DNA from: Mastigias papua
Taxonomy: Eukaryota > Cnidaria > Scyphozoa > Rhizostomeae > Mastigiidae
Direction: 5' to 3'
DNA length: 64,000 nt
Assembly: GCA_964019165.1 (NCBI GenBank)
Contig: OZ025267.1
Span: 18,377,985 to 18,441,984, forward strand
Of this stretch, positions 11,870 to 23,640 are shown piece after piece; the first letter of the stretch is position 1; every line of letters begins with the position of its first letter. Position numbers and translations under genes: made by a program. The notes under the pieces were generated by a model, which worked only from the letters and a program-made list of their open reading frames with translations, made no database searches and was not told where the DNA came from.

Positions 11870-12290
11870 GGTTTCTGAAACCCAAGAAAGTCGATCAGTC
11901 ATATACGCTTAAAATTTCAATATTCACGCAGGGCAATCATCGCCTTTTACTTAATTTATATAGATTTCTTGTGGTAAACAATGTAGTAGAGTGTTATAAG
12001 TTTTTGTAGAGGCAACAGGATTTAGAAGAAATGAACAGTGAAAGTGCGAGAAAATAACCGACCCGAGAGGGATTCGAACTAGCGACCCCTGACTTTGTAC
12101 GTCAAGTGCTCTACCAACTGAGTTCCCGCTCGGGTCGGTTATTTCCTCGCACTTTCACTTTTCAAGTGTTATAATTGTGTAGTGCCTGGCAGTCCAACAC
12201 TGTAGTAATACACAAACTCTGCTCAGAAAACCTTGAGAAAGGTTCAGTATTGAAATCATAACAAAGTTAAGAAAGCTTCAGTACTGGGGG
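11870..12290 (+). repeat. Dispersed repeat, copy 2, interrupted by a tRNA-like insertion
   Basis: Same family as 6255-6490. The match is broken at 12000-12164 by the insertion described separately and resumes with TTGTGTAGTGCCTGGCAGTCC. Confidence 0.65.
12000..12164 (-). mobile_element. tRNA-like SINE enclosed in a 31-bp hairpin, with a 10-bp target duplication
   Basis: The insert is flanked by identical AGTGTTATAA at 11990-11999 and 12165-12174. On the minus strand it contains a tRNA-like core: a 7-bp acceptor stem (GACCCGA/TCGGGTC), a D arm (CTC-AGTTGGTA-GAG), an anticodon arm with a 7-nt loop, and a B box (GTTCGAATCC). The acceptor stem continues outward as a 31-bp inverted repeat (12037-12067 with 12129-12159, one mismatch). 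The T stem does not pair and the anticodon would be ACA, so this is not a working tRNA gene. Two other copies of the host repeat lack the insert, which shows it is a mobile insertion. Confidence 0.75.
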
Positions 12291-15146
12291 GAAAAGGTTT
12301 CTTACAACAAAAGCGGTATCTCAACAAGCTTTTCCTATTTGCCACCAGTCCAATCTTCTGCTATTTAGTACTACATTTTCTTTGGGCAGACAGAGTGAAC
12401 TACAACAAAAATTCTCTGAAGTGAATGAGCTGACACTCAAGCACGTCGCAGCCGAGGGAGGTGGTTTGTTATAGAAATAACAGGCTCGCCTCTTTCCTGT
12501 AGTGCAAGAACTTCAAACGAACATTGAATGACAGCAATGAAACAAAGGAAGAAAAGATAATTGGAAACCTGAGTATTATACCGAGACTATTTGAAATTAA
12601 TTATTGAAAGAACTTGAAACAAAAGGGCAGACGCTAGCAGTGAATTATGAGCCAACTATAGTTAACTAGAGGATAAATCTATGGGTTTCTTGAGGAATTT
12701 CCCTCAATAGTTTGTATGCTGGAAGAACCACTGGGATGAAGGACTCCAAACTCGCCTTTGGTCCCCACAAATAGCACGTTGTCATGGATGACAACAAACA
12801 TCTTCATCGCCAGAGACAAAAGTCTGCTATGCATAGAAGAATTCACTCACTCCATGTATAAACAAATTTGAAAAGTATGACAAAAAACCATCAATATATT
12901 GGAAATGACACACTGTCTCTTAATTCAGCTTATGTTGCTAAAGAAGACAGATGCTCATCTACCCTCTTGAAAACATTACAAAAGAGAAACGTGAAAGATA
13001 TGTGAAGTGATTTATAACTTTTGACCAGTTTTGTCAATAATAAAGATCAATGTCAACAACTTTTACTTTTACAAATCCTAAAGATATAGTATAAATTGTT
13101 GGATAAACACTCAGCAATAATATCTTCTTACTTCCTGATAAAGAAGCTGATCCCATCTTAGTATTGACAAAGCAGACTCATAAGAGGATAAAAGCAAAAA
13201 ACACAGAATGCTTATATCTTGGTCACAAAGTCAGGAGGCTAATGCTTCTTTGAATAGATACCATCAGCAACTTTTACTATACTCAAAGCCTATGATTCGT
13301 CACACGTCTGCACATGTTTAATATTCAATTGTGCAACTAAATGCTTCTAACAATTTCCAGGGAATTTGTCTCTATACATAGTTAGCATTTGCACCTGTAA
13401 GGATGATATCACAGTGTTGAGCAAAGATTGGTATACAAATATTGATAAATCTGAAAGCAGAATATGCCTTTCAGGAGTGTGGACTGATGCCACATTGAGC
13501 TTACGCATATGATCTATTGAAGACAAGCTGCACTAAATAATGCCCCCAATTTATTTGGATGTTGAAACAACTATAGAAGCAAATCTGTTTATTAGTAAAA
13601 GTGCCTTGGCACCTCTGACTTTTCATGTGCAATATGAAAGTGCAGTTACCTTAAGTATAACAATTTTCTAAAACCAATTCTAAATGTATGTGAATATTTT
13701 CACAGAAGTCAGGCCATCATGAAACCAAATTGCTACCAATAACTGAACAACTTTAAAATGAATGTAGCATAACATTTATGATACAACTGGCAAATGCAAT
13801 TTGAACTTCTGTTATGCTATGTTTCAAGACAAAATACTACCTCTTATTCCCATGATCTAAAAGTATCAATAAAAACTAACTTAAGTAAGTCTAAATCTTC
13901 ACTTTCCATAACAAAAGTAATGATTGCAGACTTTGAAAATGTACAGGGCTGAGAAAAAATAAAGAATACCACATCTTCCAATTGAAGTGCCATGTCTAGA
14001 TCTAGAGGGGTATGATTTCACAAAGAAAAAGGTCTGATATGACATCTTTTAACATTGTTTCACAATAAGTATAAAGAAAATGTCAGTAATTTCTTCCCAG
14101 GGGGGACATAAAATATGTTAACTATCTTTTTGTTTCACAGTAATTATTGAACTGAGGTCCTAAATGTCATTGTCCAAACAATTGAACAGAAGCAGGTGAC
14201 TTCCACGTAATCTTATACCTTCTGAGGGTTTCTGGCGATCTCAAGAGGCTGCTTTTGCATGTTTGACTCATTATTCTCTCAATCTATATTACAGTTTGTT
14301 TGTTTTCCGAGAAAGTATATCAATTATAGCATCTATTTATCCCTCCAGGGAGGCCATAATTCGAACAAGTATACAATAGGGGACCGCAACTTATAATAAC
14401 GTAAAAAGCTTGGGAACCACTGCTCTAGACCCAGCAAGTGATGTGGACAAAGGTTGTTTGTAACTAGAATGGAGGATAACAACTCAATAAGCAAGCTGGT
14501 CTAAACCTCTACATGTCTGCATTCAGCACAAAGGTTAAAAGATCGTTATTTTAATTCCCAGGTGTAAGTAGCACCCCTTAGCATCCCTCAAGTGCAGCAC
14601 GCAAGAACCAAACTTTGAAAATAAAAGACCCCCCCCCTTAGTCCTAAAGGTAGTCACTTTATAGCATGCATATCACTTTTGATTTCACACTGAACTCCCA
14701 GCACGGTTCAAGAATGGCATTATTTTTCGCACAATCATGGATCATTCTGAGTTCAATGTTCGTGAAGGACTAATTGTTTGCAATTTTCCATGACTTCTAT
14801 CTTTTTCAGGCAGATGTTAGCTAGCTGCTGTGGACAAACTAACAGGCATACAGCAAAGATTCCCGCAAAAATCGCACGCTTTGCACCACTACTAATATTT
14901 GCATCCAATTATTCACTCAGTCTCCAGCTGAATAAACATTTACACCGAATATCTAAACCACATTAATTTGCATCCCTTTACATAAACAATACGACAACCG
15001 CTCAAACTTCCCTCGACCTAACTCGACCTGCAATATGCGTTATAGCGTCTAGCCGGCTGGAAGTCAGGCAATAGGCTGAATCTACTAGCTGGAACTTGAT
15101 GAACTGCTGTTGAAAGATTTCTAGGGAGCAATGAACAAAATCAAAC

Positions 15147-15295
15147 CTGTGGTGACTTTTTAATCGACCAGATGTTGCAATTCTTATCAAGATCCGCACT
15201 AACATCCTTAAGTTTACTTCTACTTCTTTGGCAGCTTCCCTTCTCCATAGTTCCAAATGTTCAACCTTCATTAACCATTTTTCCTTCTTCACTTC
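15147..15295 (-). CDS. Candidate exon on the minus strand, unrecognised
   Basis: Open from an in-frame stop just upstream to a donor CAG|GTTTGA. The frame reads EVKKEKWLMKVEHLELWRRE, then AAKEVEVNLRMLVRILIRIA: strongly helical and charged. It could be a first exon starting at the methionine of WLMKVEH, or an internal exon entered at the TTAAGAG acceptor. It ends in phase 2, which does not match the phase-0 exons at 8.5 and 2.4 kb, so at least one exon would be missing between them. A CRE-like TGACGTAA lies about 130 bp upstream. Confidence 0.3.
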
Positions 15296-15708
15296 CTCTT
15301 AAGTTGAAAACACCTTCGTTACTAAGACTCTCGATGACGTTGAAGTCAACTGAAGCCATTGAAATCGCCTATGTTTACTATTCAAGCGTGCCACGACTCA
15401 AGAAGAGTGCTGTATTGTCAGATGACGTAACGCAACTTTTACGATCCAGGGGGTACTTCCTGTAGCAGTTAAGCAAGCCAATGAGTCCTCCGTGACATCT
15501 CCTTTCATCGGGGCATCCCCTCAACAGAACACACAACGCAAAGCTTTACTATTTCAAACATTAACTCAAAAACAATAAGACTAAGAGGTACTACATGTCT
15601 TTGCTGCAAAATGTCATTATCAACTATATTCAACTAGAAATAAAACCAACCATGTTAGAATATCATGTAAAACCAATACTCTTCAATTATATATAAAAAA
15701 TTTCAAAG
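15296..15708. other. Stretch between the 1000-aa membrane-protein gene and the candidate exon
   Basis: Contains TGACGTAA near 15423 and no repeat; no clear AATAAA on the minus strand after the stop at 15709. Confidence 0.3.
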
Positions 15709-16049
15709 TCAAGATACATTTTCTACCAAGTCTCTGCTACTAATTTTCCTCTTTCTTTTCTCTCTCACTAATCTGTCCTCAGGGTAAGATTTCATCATTG
15801 ATTTCTTCGACTGAAAAATCCGTTTCATAAATTTCCACTTCTTCGTCCGCTTCTTCGCGGTTTGTATGCATTTATCAGATGCAACACTTTTATCTTCCAG
15901 ATGCCACTGCCCCCTTGGGCTACACTTACTGCTCATACGAGACAGTGACGAAGTGGTCGATCTTGATGAACTGTTAATACCACTGTCGAGGACAGATTCT
16001 CTGATTTGTTGTGAATCTCTATGTACATTACGCCACAAATCATCTGTCT
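15709..16049 (-). CDS. Exon 7: C-terminal exon
   Basis: 341 nt after acceptor ctcttcttttag, in phase with exon 6. Encodes [20 protein letters not shown], then a basic tail ([19 protein letters not shown]) to a TGA. A possible donor TTG|GTAGAA a few codons before the stop is in phase 0, so continuation into further exons cannot be excluded. Confidence 0.55.
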
Positions 16050-19000
16050 CTAAAAGAAGAGCTATATTAATTCTGAATTCACAAATTAATATGAAAAGCA
16101 AAAGAAAGTTATCGATACTGAGAAAATGAGGAAATGCTTAAAAGCACATTAAAAAACTAGCACGTGAGATTGACAAGGATTTCTTTTCAAATTGGAATAC
16201 TTTGCGATAAAGATCTTACAAAGTTTAGCAAATTTAGCTTTCTGTTGTTATCAAGAAAGAAACTCGGGTTCAATTCTGAACAAAAAAATGTAAATAAGCT
16301 TCTAGGTTGGTATTTGATAACTTTGAAGACCTATTATCCCTTTACCTTACGAAACCAATTACGAAATTCAAGTTTTTCACTGCAAACTTCTTGTTTCAAA
16401 TACTTGGTCAGTAATATCTGTTAGCAGAAGAATTTTTAAATACTTCTCTTAGCTCCTTGAAAGTCCCTCCCATGGCCTGCACTTCCTGAGAATTCCCTTG
16501 CAAACACCAAATCTTCTGGCTCGTAGTAGAAATATTTGTACGAAGATGCTACGGTTTTGTTTTGCGTTGAGCTCTCCTGATTACCAGCAGGAGCCAAATC
16601 AAATGGCATAAGCCCTTCTTTTCTCAGAGTAGAACGTTTCCACTGAGGAGCAGATTGAACAATGCTCTCCGCTACCCCTTGATTGATTGCACTTTTCTGC
16701 ATGTGCTCGAATTGTCTAGCTCCTTTGTTTGTGGGATACTCCAATGCTACACGCTGCAAGTCAGCATCTGACTTAAGAATTGCGGCGAATCTTATGGGAT
16801 TTGAAAAATTACCCATATTATCATAGTTTCTATCTCCTATCACGAATTCCTTGGCTGTCCATATTGACTTACAAAATTCTGGATCATCGGACTTACCAAT
16901 TGAGGATGAACTCAAAGAGTGAGCTTTTCCACTTTTCCGGACAGGCACCCGATTCGATCTCCTTGTATAGCTCCTCTTAGCATAGCTTTTTCCTGTCCAC
17001 GAACCAAATGTGGGATTGCAAATATTCCTTAACTCCTCTTTACGAGTTGCTCTAATGTCACATACATCGCTTGATGAGCTCTCCGCATTCATGGCCAACA
17101 GCTCTTTAAATGCATCGAATTCCTCGACTTGCCTTTTAGCTTGCGCTGATGTAAGCGGTTGGAGTGAACTCCTTCCTTCTGCTTGCCTCAACTCTATTGG
17201 AATTATTCTACTGGTTGAACTGGGCTCCTTGGTGCACTCACCATGATCGTTTATTACTGGTGAAGATGATTTCCCAGTCCCACTACCATTGATTCCTTCT
17301 GTGATATAACCTAATTCATTGTCAGAACCTTTCGTCGGTGATTTATGGACCAATGGCTTTGTCTCTATTGAGTTCAATACCGTTGACTCTACTTCATTAA
17401 ATTTACTATCAGACTCAGAGCTGTCATATGGGTGGTTATGTTCTGGGGAAAGGGCCTCTCGGTTGTACGAAGGCATTTGGCCGCGCCTCTTCTTCCGACG
17501 CTTTTCCTTCGTTTTCTCAGGATACCCTGATTCAACGTCTTCAGAGCTTTTTGTTACATGCGAATGATCCCATTGCTTCTGTCGTTGAGAAGTTCCACTA
17601 GGTTCTTGAAAAGTTTCCATTTTGCATCTTTGAGCATTTTCACAAACTTCACGCGAATTAGCAGTGTTCAGATTTAAAGAGTCATCTTTCATATTGTGTT
17701 CTACATTGTGTGAGGCAGCCTCTACTTTAGCTGGTATTTGGACTTGTACTTGTTGAAAACTCGGGTTCTTCTCAAGGCATCCATTCGATGTGCGTTCCAT
17801 CATTCCATCATTCTGCCCTGAGCTTTCTTCATTCCGAGATTCCCGGCTGTTTCTTACAGACAGTTTATCAGAAATGCCTTTTAAGACGTTTTTCACAATC
17901 TGGGAAGACCATGTGCGATAAACTTCTGAGGCATCAGACGTATCACTCTCTGTTCCACTTGGTAGTCCGAGCGGCGAGCGTGAATCTTCGCCGCTGCTTT
18001 GAAAAGCGTTATATCTTCCCATGTACATCGGCAATAATGTTTGCATTGATGCAGGGAGATCTCCCGTACCTTTTGGCTGCTCATCACCCCCAGTCAACGA
18101 AGCGACGCTGCCAGAATCTAAAATCAAGAGTGACTTTGTTCACTATCACAACGCAATACATACTAATGGCATTGCAAATCCTACAAATTGCACATCAGGA
18201 TATAAACGTAAAACAAAACTTGATACAAAAATACAAATCGACGATAAAGAAGCGCTGGCACTAATTCAATAACACTTTGCACCTGTATGCCAGAACATAC
18301 CAAGGAAAGAGGAAGATATTGTATGAACAAAGTGAATTATAGACCAATAAATCTCCTCCCAACAATTGCCAAAATATTTGGGCGTTTAATTCATAGACAG
18401 TTATCTGAACATATTTCATGCTTTTTCTCCACAATCAGGAATTTAGACAAGGGTACAACACATAGCATATCTTGTTCAACTTTCTACAATCTTGGAAGAA
18501 CAACATAGATAATAAGGGGCTTGCTGGGGCAGTATTATTGGATCTTCCAAAGGCTTTTGACTGTGTAAACCATGGCCTTCTACTAGCAAAACTGCGTCCC
18601 TATGGACTAAATTTGGATGCTTTTCACCTCATAAGAAACTACCTCACAAACAGAAAACAGAGAGAAAAATTAACAGCTCATATAGTAAATGGGAGAAAAT
18701 AAAAATAGGAATGCCACAAGGGTCGGTTCTAGGGTCATTACTATACAATATATTTATAAGCGACATTTTCTGGTTTGCAAATCACGCGCAACTTGCAACT
18801 ATGCTAATGATGCTACTGTCTGTGCATGCCACCCAGATCTTGGAATTATTGTCCGACAATTAGAAGATGATTGCTCTGTGATTGTTAAATGGTTTTCTGA
18901 TAATCTCTTGAAACTCAAGGATGAAAAATGCCATTTAATGGTATTTGGGGATAAAAGCACAGAAACAACAATCAACATCGGAAACTCAGAAATTAAGGAA

Positions 19001-22000
19001 AGTGACTATGACAAATTGCTGGGAATAACTTTCGGCAAGAAATTAACTTTCAAGAAACATTGAGGATTTATGCAGAAAGGCAAATCAAAAGATTTATGCA
19101 CTTGCTCGCTTGTCAAATTGTATTGATCCTGTCAAATCAGAAATTTTAATGAATTCTTTCATCAGTTCACAATTTAATTATTACTCACTAGTATGGATGT
19201 TTAACGATTGGGCGACTAATACAAAATTAAATCGTACTTTTGAAAAAGCACTATGGCTGGTGTGCAAAGGCAGTAAATCAAAACTAGAAAAACTGAAAGA
19301 AAAATATGTGACCATTCATCATCACAGTCTGCAGTTGCTAATGGTCGAAATTTTCAAAACAAAAAGTAATCTAGATCCAACATTTATGGAAAACATATTT
19401 ACTGAGAGAGATATCCAATACAGTTTGAGAAGTAAAAATCATTTGCAATTGCCGAATGTCAAGATAGCAAAATATGGAATTGAAAATGTCCAGTACATAG
19501 GTCAATTTAAGGGCCTCACTACCGGAGGAAATAGAGGAATCTGACACATTAACTAATTTCAAACAGAAAATAAAATCATGGAAAGGAAGTACTTGCATCT
19601 GCAGATTGTGCAAAGTTTTTACTACTGGACTAGGGTGTTATAGTTTTACCTTTTCTCGTAAAGAAAATTGTAAAGTACTTATTTGTTTTTTTATTATGTT
19701 GGCATTAATTAGCTTGTTAGCTAAATTTTTATTTGTACGCCAATATTAAAAATTGTAAATAAATAAATAAAATTTGCAGCTCCAATACTTCTTTACTTGC
19801 CAGAAAACACAACTGGGTTTTCGACCATTTGAAGTTTGTTTTCTCAACCCTGCAAGTAATAGGAAACTGAATTCTTAACTAATACCGCAAGTAATTAGCA
19901 TTGAATTGGGTGTACTCACTCTCCTTGTCTGCTTGTGGTGAGACTGGTTCCTTTACTACTTTTGGTATTTTCAAACTTCCCTTCAGAGAGTTCTTCTCCT
20001 TTGCATCCTAGCAAGCGAATAAGAAACTCGAGAACAACTAGCATAATCGGACAATAAGGAACATATAGCAAGAAGAAAGGATGGATGGATGGATGGATGG
20101 ATGGATGGATGGATGGATGGATGGATGGATGGATGGATGGATGGATGGATGGATGGATGGATGGATGGATGGATGGATGGATGGATGGATGGATGGATGG
20201 ATGGATGGATGGATGGATGGATGGATGGATGGATGGATGGATGGATGGATGGATGGATGGATGGATGGATAGTGTGAGATAACATCTTTTTTTATACATC
20301 TGTAATCAATACAAAATACAATACAATATACAATATACAATACCAAAATTTTACAAACAAAAAACGATGCCATTGGGAGTGTGAAAGGCATGACTACCCA
20401 ATGGCCAATTAACAGAAAGTAATACAGATAATACAGATAATGCAGATAATACAAATGCCAAGGACTACACCAAAATCCTAGTAGCCCGTCATTAGAGAGG
20501 ATCAGCTTAAAAGTATTATTCAGCAAATCTTAGAAGATAGAAAATCTAGGATGAATCAAAAGGAATCTTAACACCTTAACATAAAAGGGATGACTGGTAC
20601 AAAGCTTAGCCTGGAAGAGACTCGTCGAGGCAAAGACACCTTATGAAGATAGAAGCAGATGATAAAGAAGAAAACGATGAATGTAAAGATACCATAACGA
20701 GTAAAAAAACCAGCACTATAGAACACTACAATGCTTAAAGCATTATAGTGAGCATTATAAAGCTTAAAGATAAGAAAATCTCAAAGAAGATCTAACGAAG
20801 AACATAACCAGAGAGTGATAAATTGCCTCTTTCAGGCTGAAATGGGATTTTTGTCACTATTGTCATTCTTGCCATTCCTGCCCTAAACATATGACCTGTA
20901 CATTCGTTACATACCGCCGTTCTTTAGCCAGCATGGCTTAGTGTTTAGTGAAAAGATATTAAAAGAAAATATCTTAATTTGGTGCGCCATAAATCAATTG
21001 GTATTATTTGCCTTTGAAGGACTGTTATTAGAGTATATCTGGAAATATCGAAGGCCTGTGCTGTGGACAATCTGGTATCAAAATTGAAGAAACTAGAAGG
21101 CGAAGAAACACAAGAAGATGATGAAGAGTAAATTGAAATTCTACACAAGAGTCCATCGACAACGTCAAGCATACAAATGAAAATATTCCAATATTATTTA
21201 GAAGAATCAGTGATATCATATAATTTGAAGCATTCTAATTCCAAAAAAGCATGAGTATTCAAATACAGACAAATATCACATTAACAACAGTATGCCTTTA
21301 TAGAAAATAGGGTATTATGTATAAGCATGTTGGTATATAAATTACAGGCTTAGACACAAAACAATATCCCGTCTGTACCACTAAACCTCAAAGAAAGATA
21401 TGGAATTTTACCTTCGACCCAAGCTTCTTTTTCTGGAAGATATCTTCCTCTTCTGTGGGCAGACGCTTGTACTCACCATGTTTTGATGAATTCCTCAATT
21501 TACCAAACAGCCTATTAGACAATGACCTGAAACCCAATGTAAAAAGCCAGTAAAAATGCATAGATTTTAATGATTACAAACACAATGCGTTTGGTATAAG
21601 AATCATCATCAAGAAACAAAAGGTTTATAAGAAACTTTGTCGCTCTCAGTAGCGTTCTGTCCTGCGCCATTCTACAGATTTCCCAATGTCCCCTGGTACC
21701 AAAATTACCTTCAGTATTGCCTGATTATAATCAATCATCATTTTTGCAAAGTTTATCTGTAATTTCCTATTGCTGAGAAACTGTGGTAAAATTATCTGAT
21801 AATAAGTCTCTACTGGATAAGAATATGCTAGTTAAAGCTTAAACAAAGCAATCCATACTTTAAGACATTAGGATAGACTTAAGACATAGTGCAGTTGACT
21901 CATTCTAATATATGGCGAGCCTAAAAATATTGCATCTTCTTATGAACAAGGGGACACGAATGTACTGCTGGCAGCACCGTAGAACCTTTCTATATGCATT

Positions 22001-23640
22001 CATATGCATTTCATAAACATTCAAAAGGACTTGTAACACAATGCATAAATTACCCTCCATAGGAAAGTGTATGTAATGCTAGGCACACATGGTGAGATTT
22101 GCTGAACAAAGTGGCACGATAGGCACCTTCCCTGTGCACATGGATGTCTGTGAAATAACTTTCCAGCTACATTTTGCCTCATGTTCTAATTGCTTTTATC
22201 GCAAGACCTGGACTATTAAAACTACGCTAAACACAGTCAAACCTAAATACTAGAAAATCCATAGCTTGTGACAGAGAATATTTTCAAAGTAAACTACACC
22301 CACTTATCTCTATGGCAGAGGCACGTCAGAACAGCAATCAATAACAGGATACCGAGAGCTATCGAAGTCACCAGCATAAGTTTTATGAGCATTTTCCTCC
22401 CATCTGCAGGGAAATATTGAAAAACCATTATGGTATTGAAATAAACTTGACTTAAAATTCTGATTAAACAACTAAAAAGACAAGCAAAGCCATATATTGT
22501 AGGTGAAATATATTAATGCATCCATACACGCAAACAAAAAAATCACAAATGCATAAGTTTAAAGGCAATAGATATAAATGCAAAAATATCAAATAAATAT
22601 ATAAAAATAAATGCATACATAGTTTTCAATGAAACAAAAATCCTTATAGTACAGTACGAAAGAGATTGGGCATAAAAACAAAATGATTTACTAGCTCTAC
22701 TTGGTGAATAGTTTATTAACATTCCTTTTGTCACATAAATGTACATATTAAAGTTACAATGTTAATACCCTTTTTAGGAGGTCTTATGTGTACAGGAAGG
22801 GCGGGATGTCTCTCCATTTGACGCGATTCAACGACTTCAGGAGTTCGCTTTCTGTACCTTTTCTCTGTGAAAAGAAGTTCCAATGCCGAAATCAAATGCT
22901 ATTAGTATATCATTGTATCGTATGGAAATGATTGTTACGTAGTGTTTAGTATGATTGGCAAGCATTGGTTTAAGAGGCCCCTCTTTGGTAATATCGCTAC
23001 AATAATGCACAGTGTAATAACAATAATATTGGTGATTTTAAAAATGCATACCGATATCATGAAAAAGTTTGTCCAAATAGCGTGAGGCTTCAGCTGGGCC
23101 AATTGTATGTAGGCCGTTCAATTTTTTCTTAAAACCTGTGCGAAGGCCACCTGGAACCCTTTTACCATGCAGCCTAGCCCAGCCAAAGGAGCTTCCAGCA
23201 TTGATACCATCTTTTGCAAGTTTCTTGTACGATTTTTCATGGCTCAGACGTTGTCTTAAACTTTTTCTTTTGGCATCTCTGCTAGAGCTCTTAGGAACGT
23301 TGTAGCTATCGTCAAAAGTCCGCTTCGCATCTAAATTTCCAGCATAACCGCTAAAGGACTTTATGAACTGTGTCCTGCGTTTTTTGCCACTCTCTACCCG
23401 TTGACTTTTGCTTGGTGAATGCAGCGAACTTGAAGCGACTTCAATACCTCCGTTTTGGTAACGCTTTTGGTACGTAGGCCCGTTACGGTGCCTTTGAGAT
23501 ACGTCTTCTGGTATTTTGGCACTCTGCCGCATTATTGATAGTGCTCCCACGAGCACCTTCGACTTTCGTAATGGAGACATGTAATCATTTCCACTCGACA
23601 GTAGCAGTAGCATTAGTATGGAAATCATATTCACTTCCAT
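15709..23640 (-). CDS. Single-pass membrane protein, about 1000 aa, seven exons, unrecognised family
   Basis: Joined exons (minus): 23640-23052, 22864-22769, 22403-22304, 21526-21412, 20007-19920, 18117-16444, 16049-15709. Lengths sum to 3003 nt and every junction keeps frame. The start at 23640 (CTCCATGG) gives a signal peptide ([17 protein letters not shown]). The roughly 210-residue ectodomain is cysteine-free and very basic, with dibasic clusters (SGKKRR, HGKRVP, KRYRKR). A membrane span follows at about 234-258 ([20 protein letters not shown]). The remaining roughly 740 residues are Ser/Lys/Glu-rich and probably disordered and cytoplasmic. I recognise no domain, and function is unknown. 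If the last splice is not used, the protein ends at the stop at 16436. The CR1/L2-like LINE and the (GGAT)n array sit in its introns. Confidence 0.7.
16050..16443 (-). other. Intron 6 of the 1000-aa membrane-protein gene
   Basis: AT-rich, 394 bp; nothing else seen. Confidence 0.5.
16444..18117 (-). CDS. Exon 6: large low-complexity cytoplasmic exon
   Basis: 1674 nt, acceptor gattttag, donor AGAA|GTATTT. Rich in Ser, Glu, Lys and Asn. A more ordered part near its end contains [19 protein letters not shown] and [19 protein letters not shown]. Without the final splice the frame would stop at 16436. Confidence 0.75.
18285..19768 (+). mobile_element. CR1/L2-like non-LTR retrotransposon, 5'-truncated and frameshifted
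   Basis: Lies antisense in intron 5 of the membrane-protein gene. Pieces of a reverse transcriptase follow in order across several frames: [20 protein letters not shown]; motif [21 protein letters not shown]; motif [21 protein letters not shown]; a damaged motif C YANDATV (second Asp changed to Asn); [20 protein letters not shown]; then a C-terminal CRLCK...LG block typical of CR1/L2-type elements. The end has a short repeat tail (GTAAATAAATAAATAAA). Several frameshifts make it a dead copy. Confidence 0.85.
19920..20007 (-). CDS. Exon 5: cytoplasmic region
   Basis: 88 nt, acceptor gcttgctag, donor GAGA|GTGAGT. Encodes [20 protein letters not shown]. The acceptor lies about 70 bp from the large (GGAT)n array. 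Confidence 0.65.
20008..21411. other. Intron 4 of the 1000-aa membrane-protein gene
   Basis: Contains the (GGAT)n array at 20079-20270 and otherwise nothing recognisable. Confidence 0.5.
20079..20270. repeat. (GGAT)n microsatellite, about 48 units
   Basis: Uninterrupted 4-bp repeat. Because 4 and 3 share no factor it is open in all frames and yields artificial SIHP/WMDG frames. Confidence 0.98.
21412..21526 (-). CDS. Exon 4: cytoplasmic region
   Basis: 115 nt, acceptor gggtttcag, donor AAG|GTAAAA. Encodes [14 protein letters not shown] and [12 protein letters not shown]. Confidence 0.65.
21527..22303. other. Intron 3 of the 1000-aa membrane-protein gene
   Basis: No repeat or RNA seen. Confidence 0.5.
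22304..22403 (-). CDS. Exon 3: transmembrane segment
   Basis: 100 nt, acceptor ttccctgcag, donor AA|GTGGGT. Encodes [20 protein letters not shown], then [13 protein letters not shown]: a hydrophobic helix with flanking basic residues and CLC at the cytoplasmic face. Confidence 0.7.
22404..22768. other. Intron 2 of the 1000-aa membrane-protein gene
   Basis: 365 bp, AT-rich, nothing else seen. Confidence 0.5.
22769..22864 (-). CDS. Exon 2: juxtamembrane ectodomain with furin-like site
   Basis: 96 nt, acceptor ttttcacag, donor AAGG|GTATTA. Encodes [12 protein letters not shown]...[13 protein letters not shown] is a basic proprotein-convertase-type motif. Confidence 0.65.
23052..23640 (-). CDS. 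Exon 1: signal peptide and basic ectodomain
   Basis: 196 codons plus one base, ending at donor ATCG|GTATGC. The open frame extends upstream through further codons, but the ATG at 23640 is the one followed at once by a hydrophobic signal sequence. Confidence 0.7.

Larger units (their letters stand above)
8657..15146. other. Long noncoding stretch
   Basis: AT-rich sequence with one SINE (10495-10785), a dispersed repeat carrying a tRNA-like insertion (11870-12290), and otherwise nothing I can identify; 12.3-14.9 kb is almost devoid of open frames. Confidence 0.4.

Noticed and set aside
12057..12140. Functional tRNA gene on the minus strand
   Set aside because: The acceptor, D and anticodon arms fold, but the T stem does not pair, the anticodon would be ACA, and the unit is a mobile insertion with target duplication.
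20081..20285. Open frames of repeating SIHP or WMDG
   Set aside because: They are translations of the (GGAT)n microsatellite, open in every frame because the unit is 4 bp.
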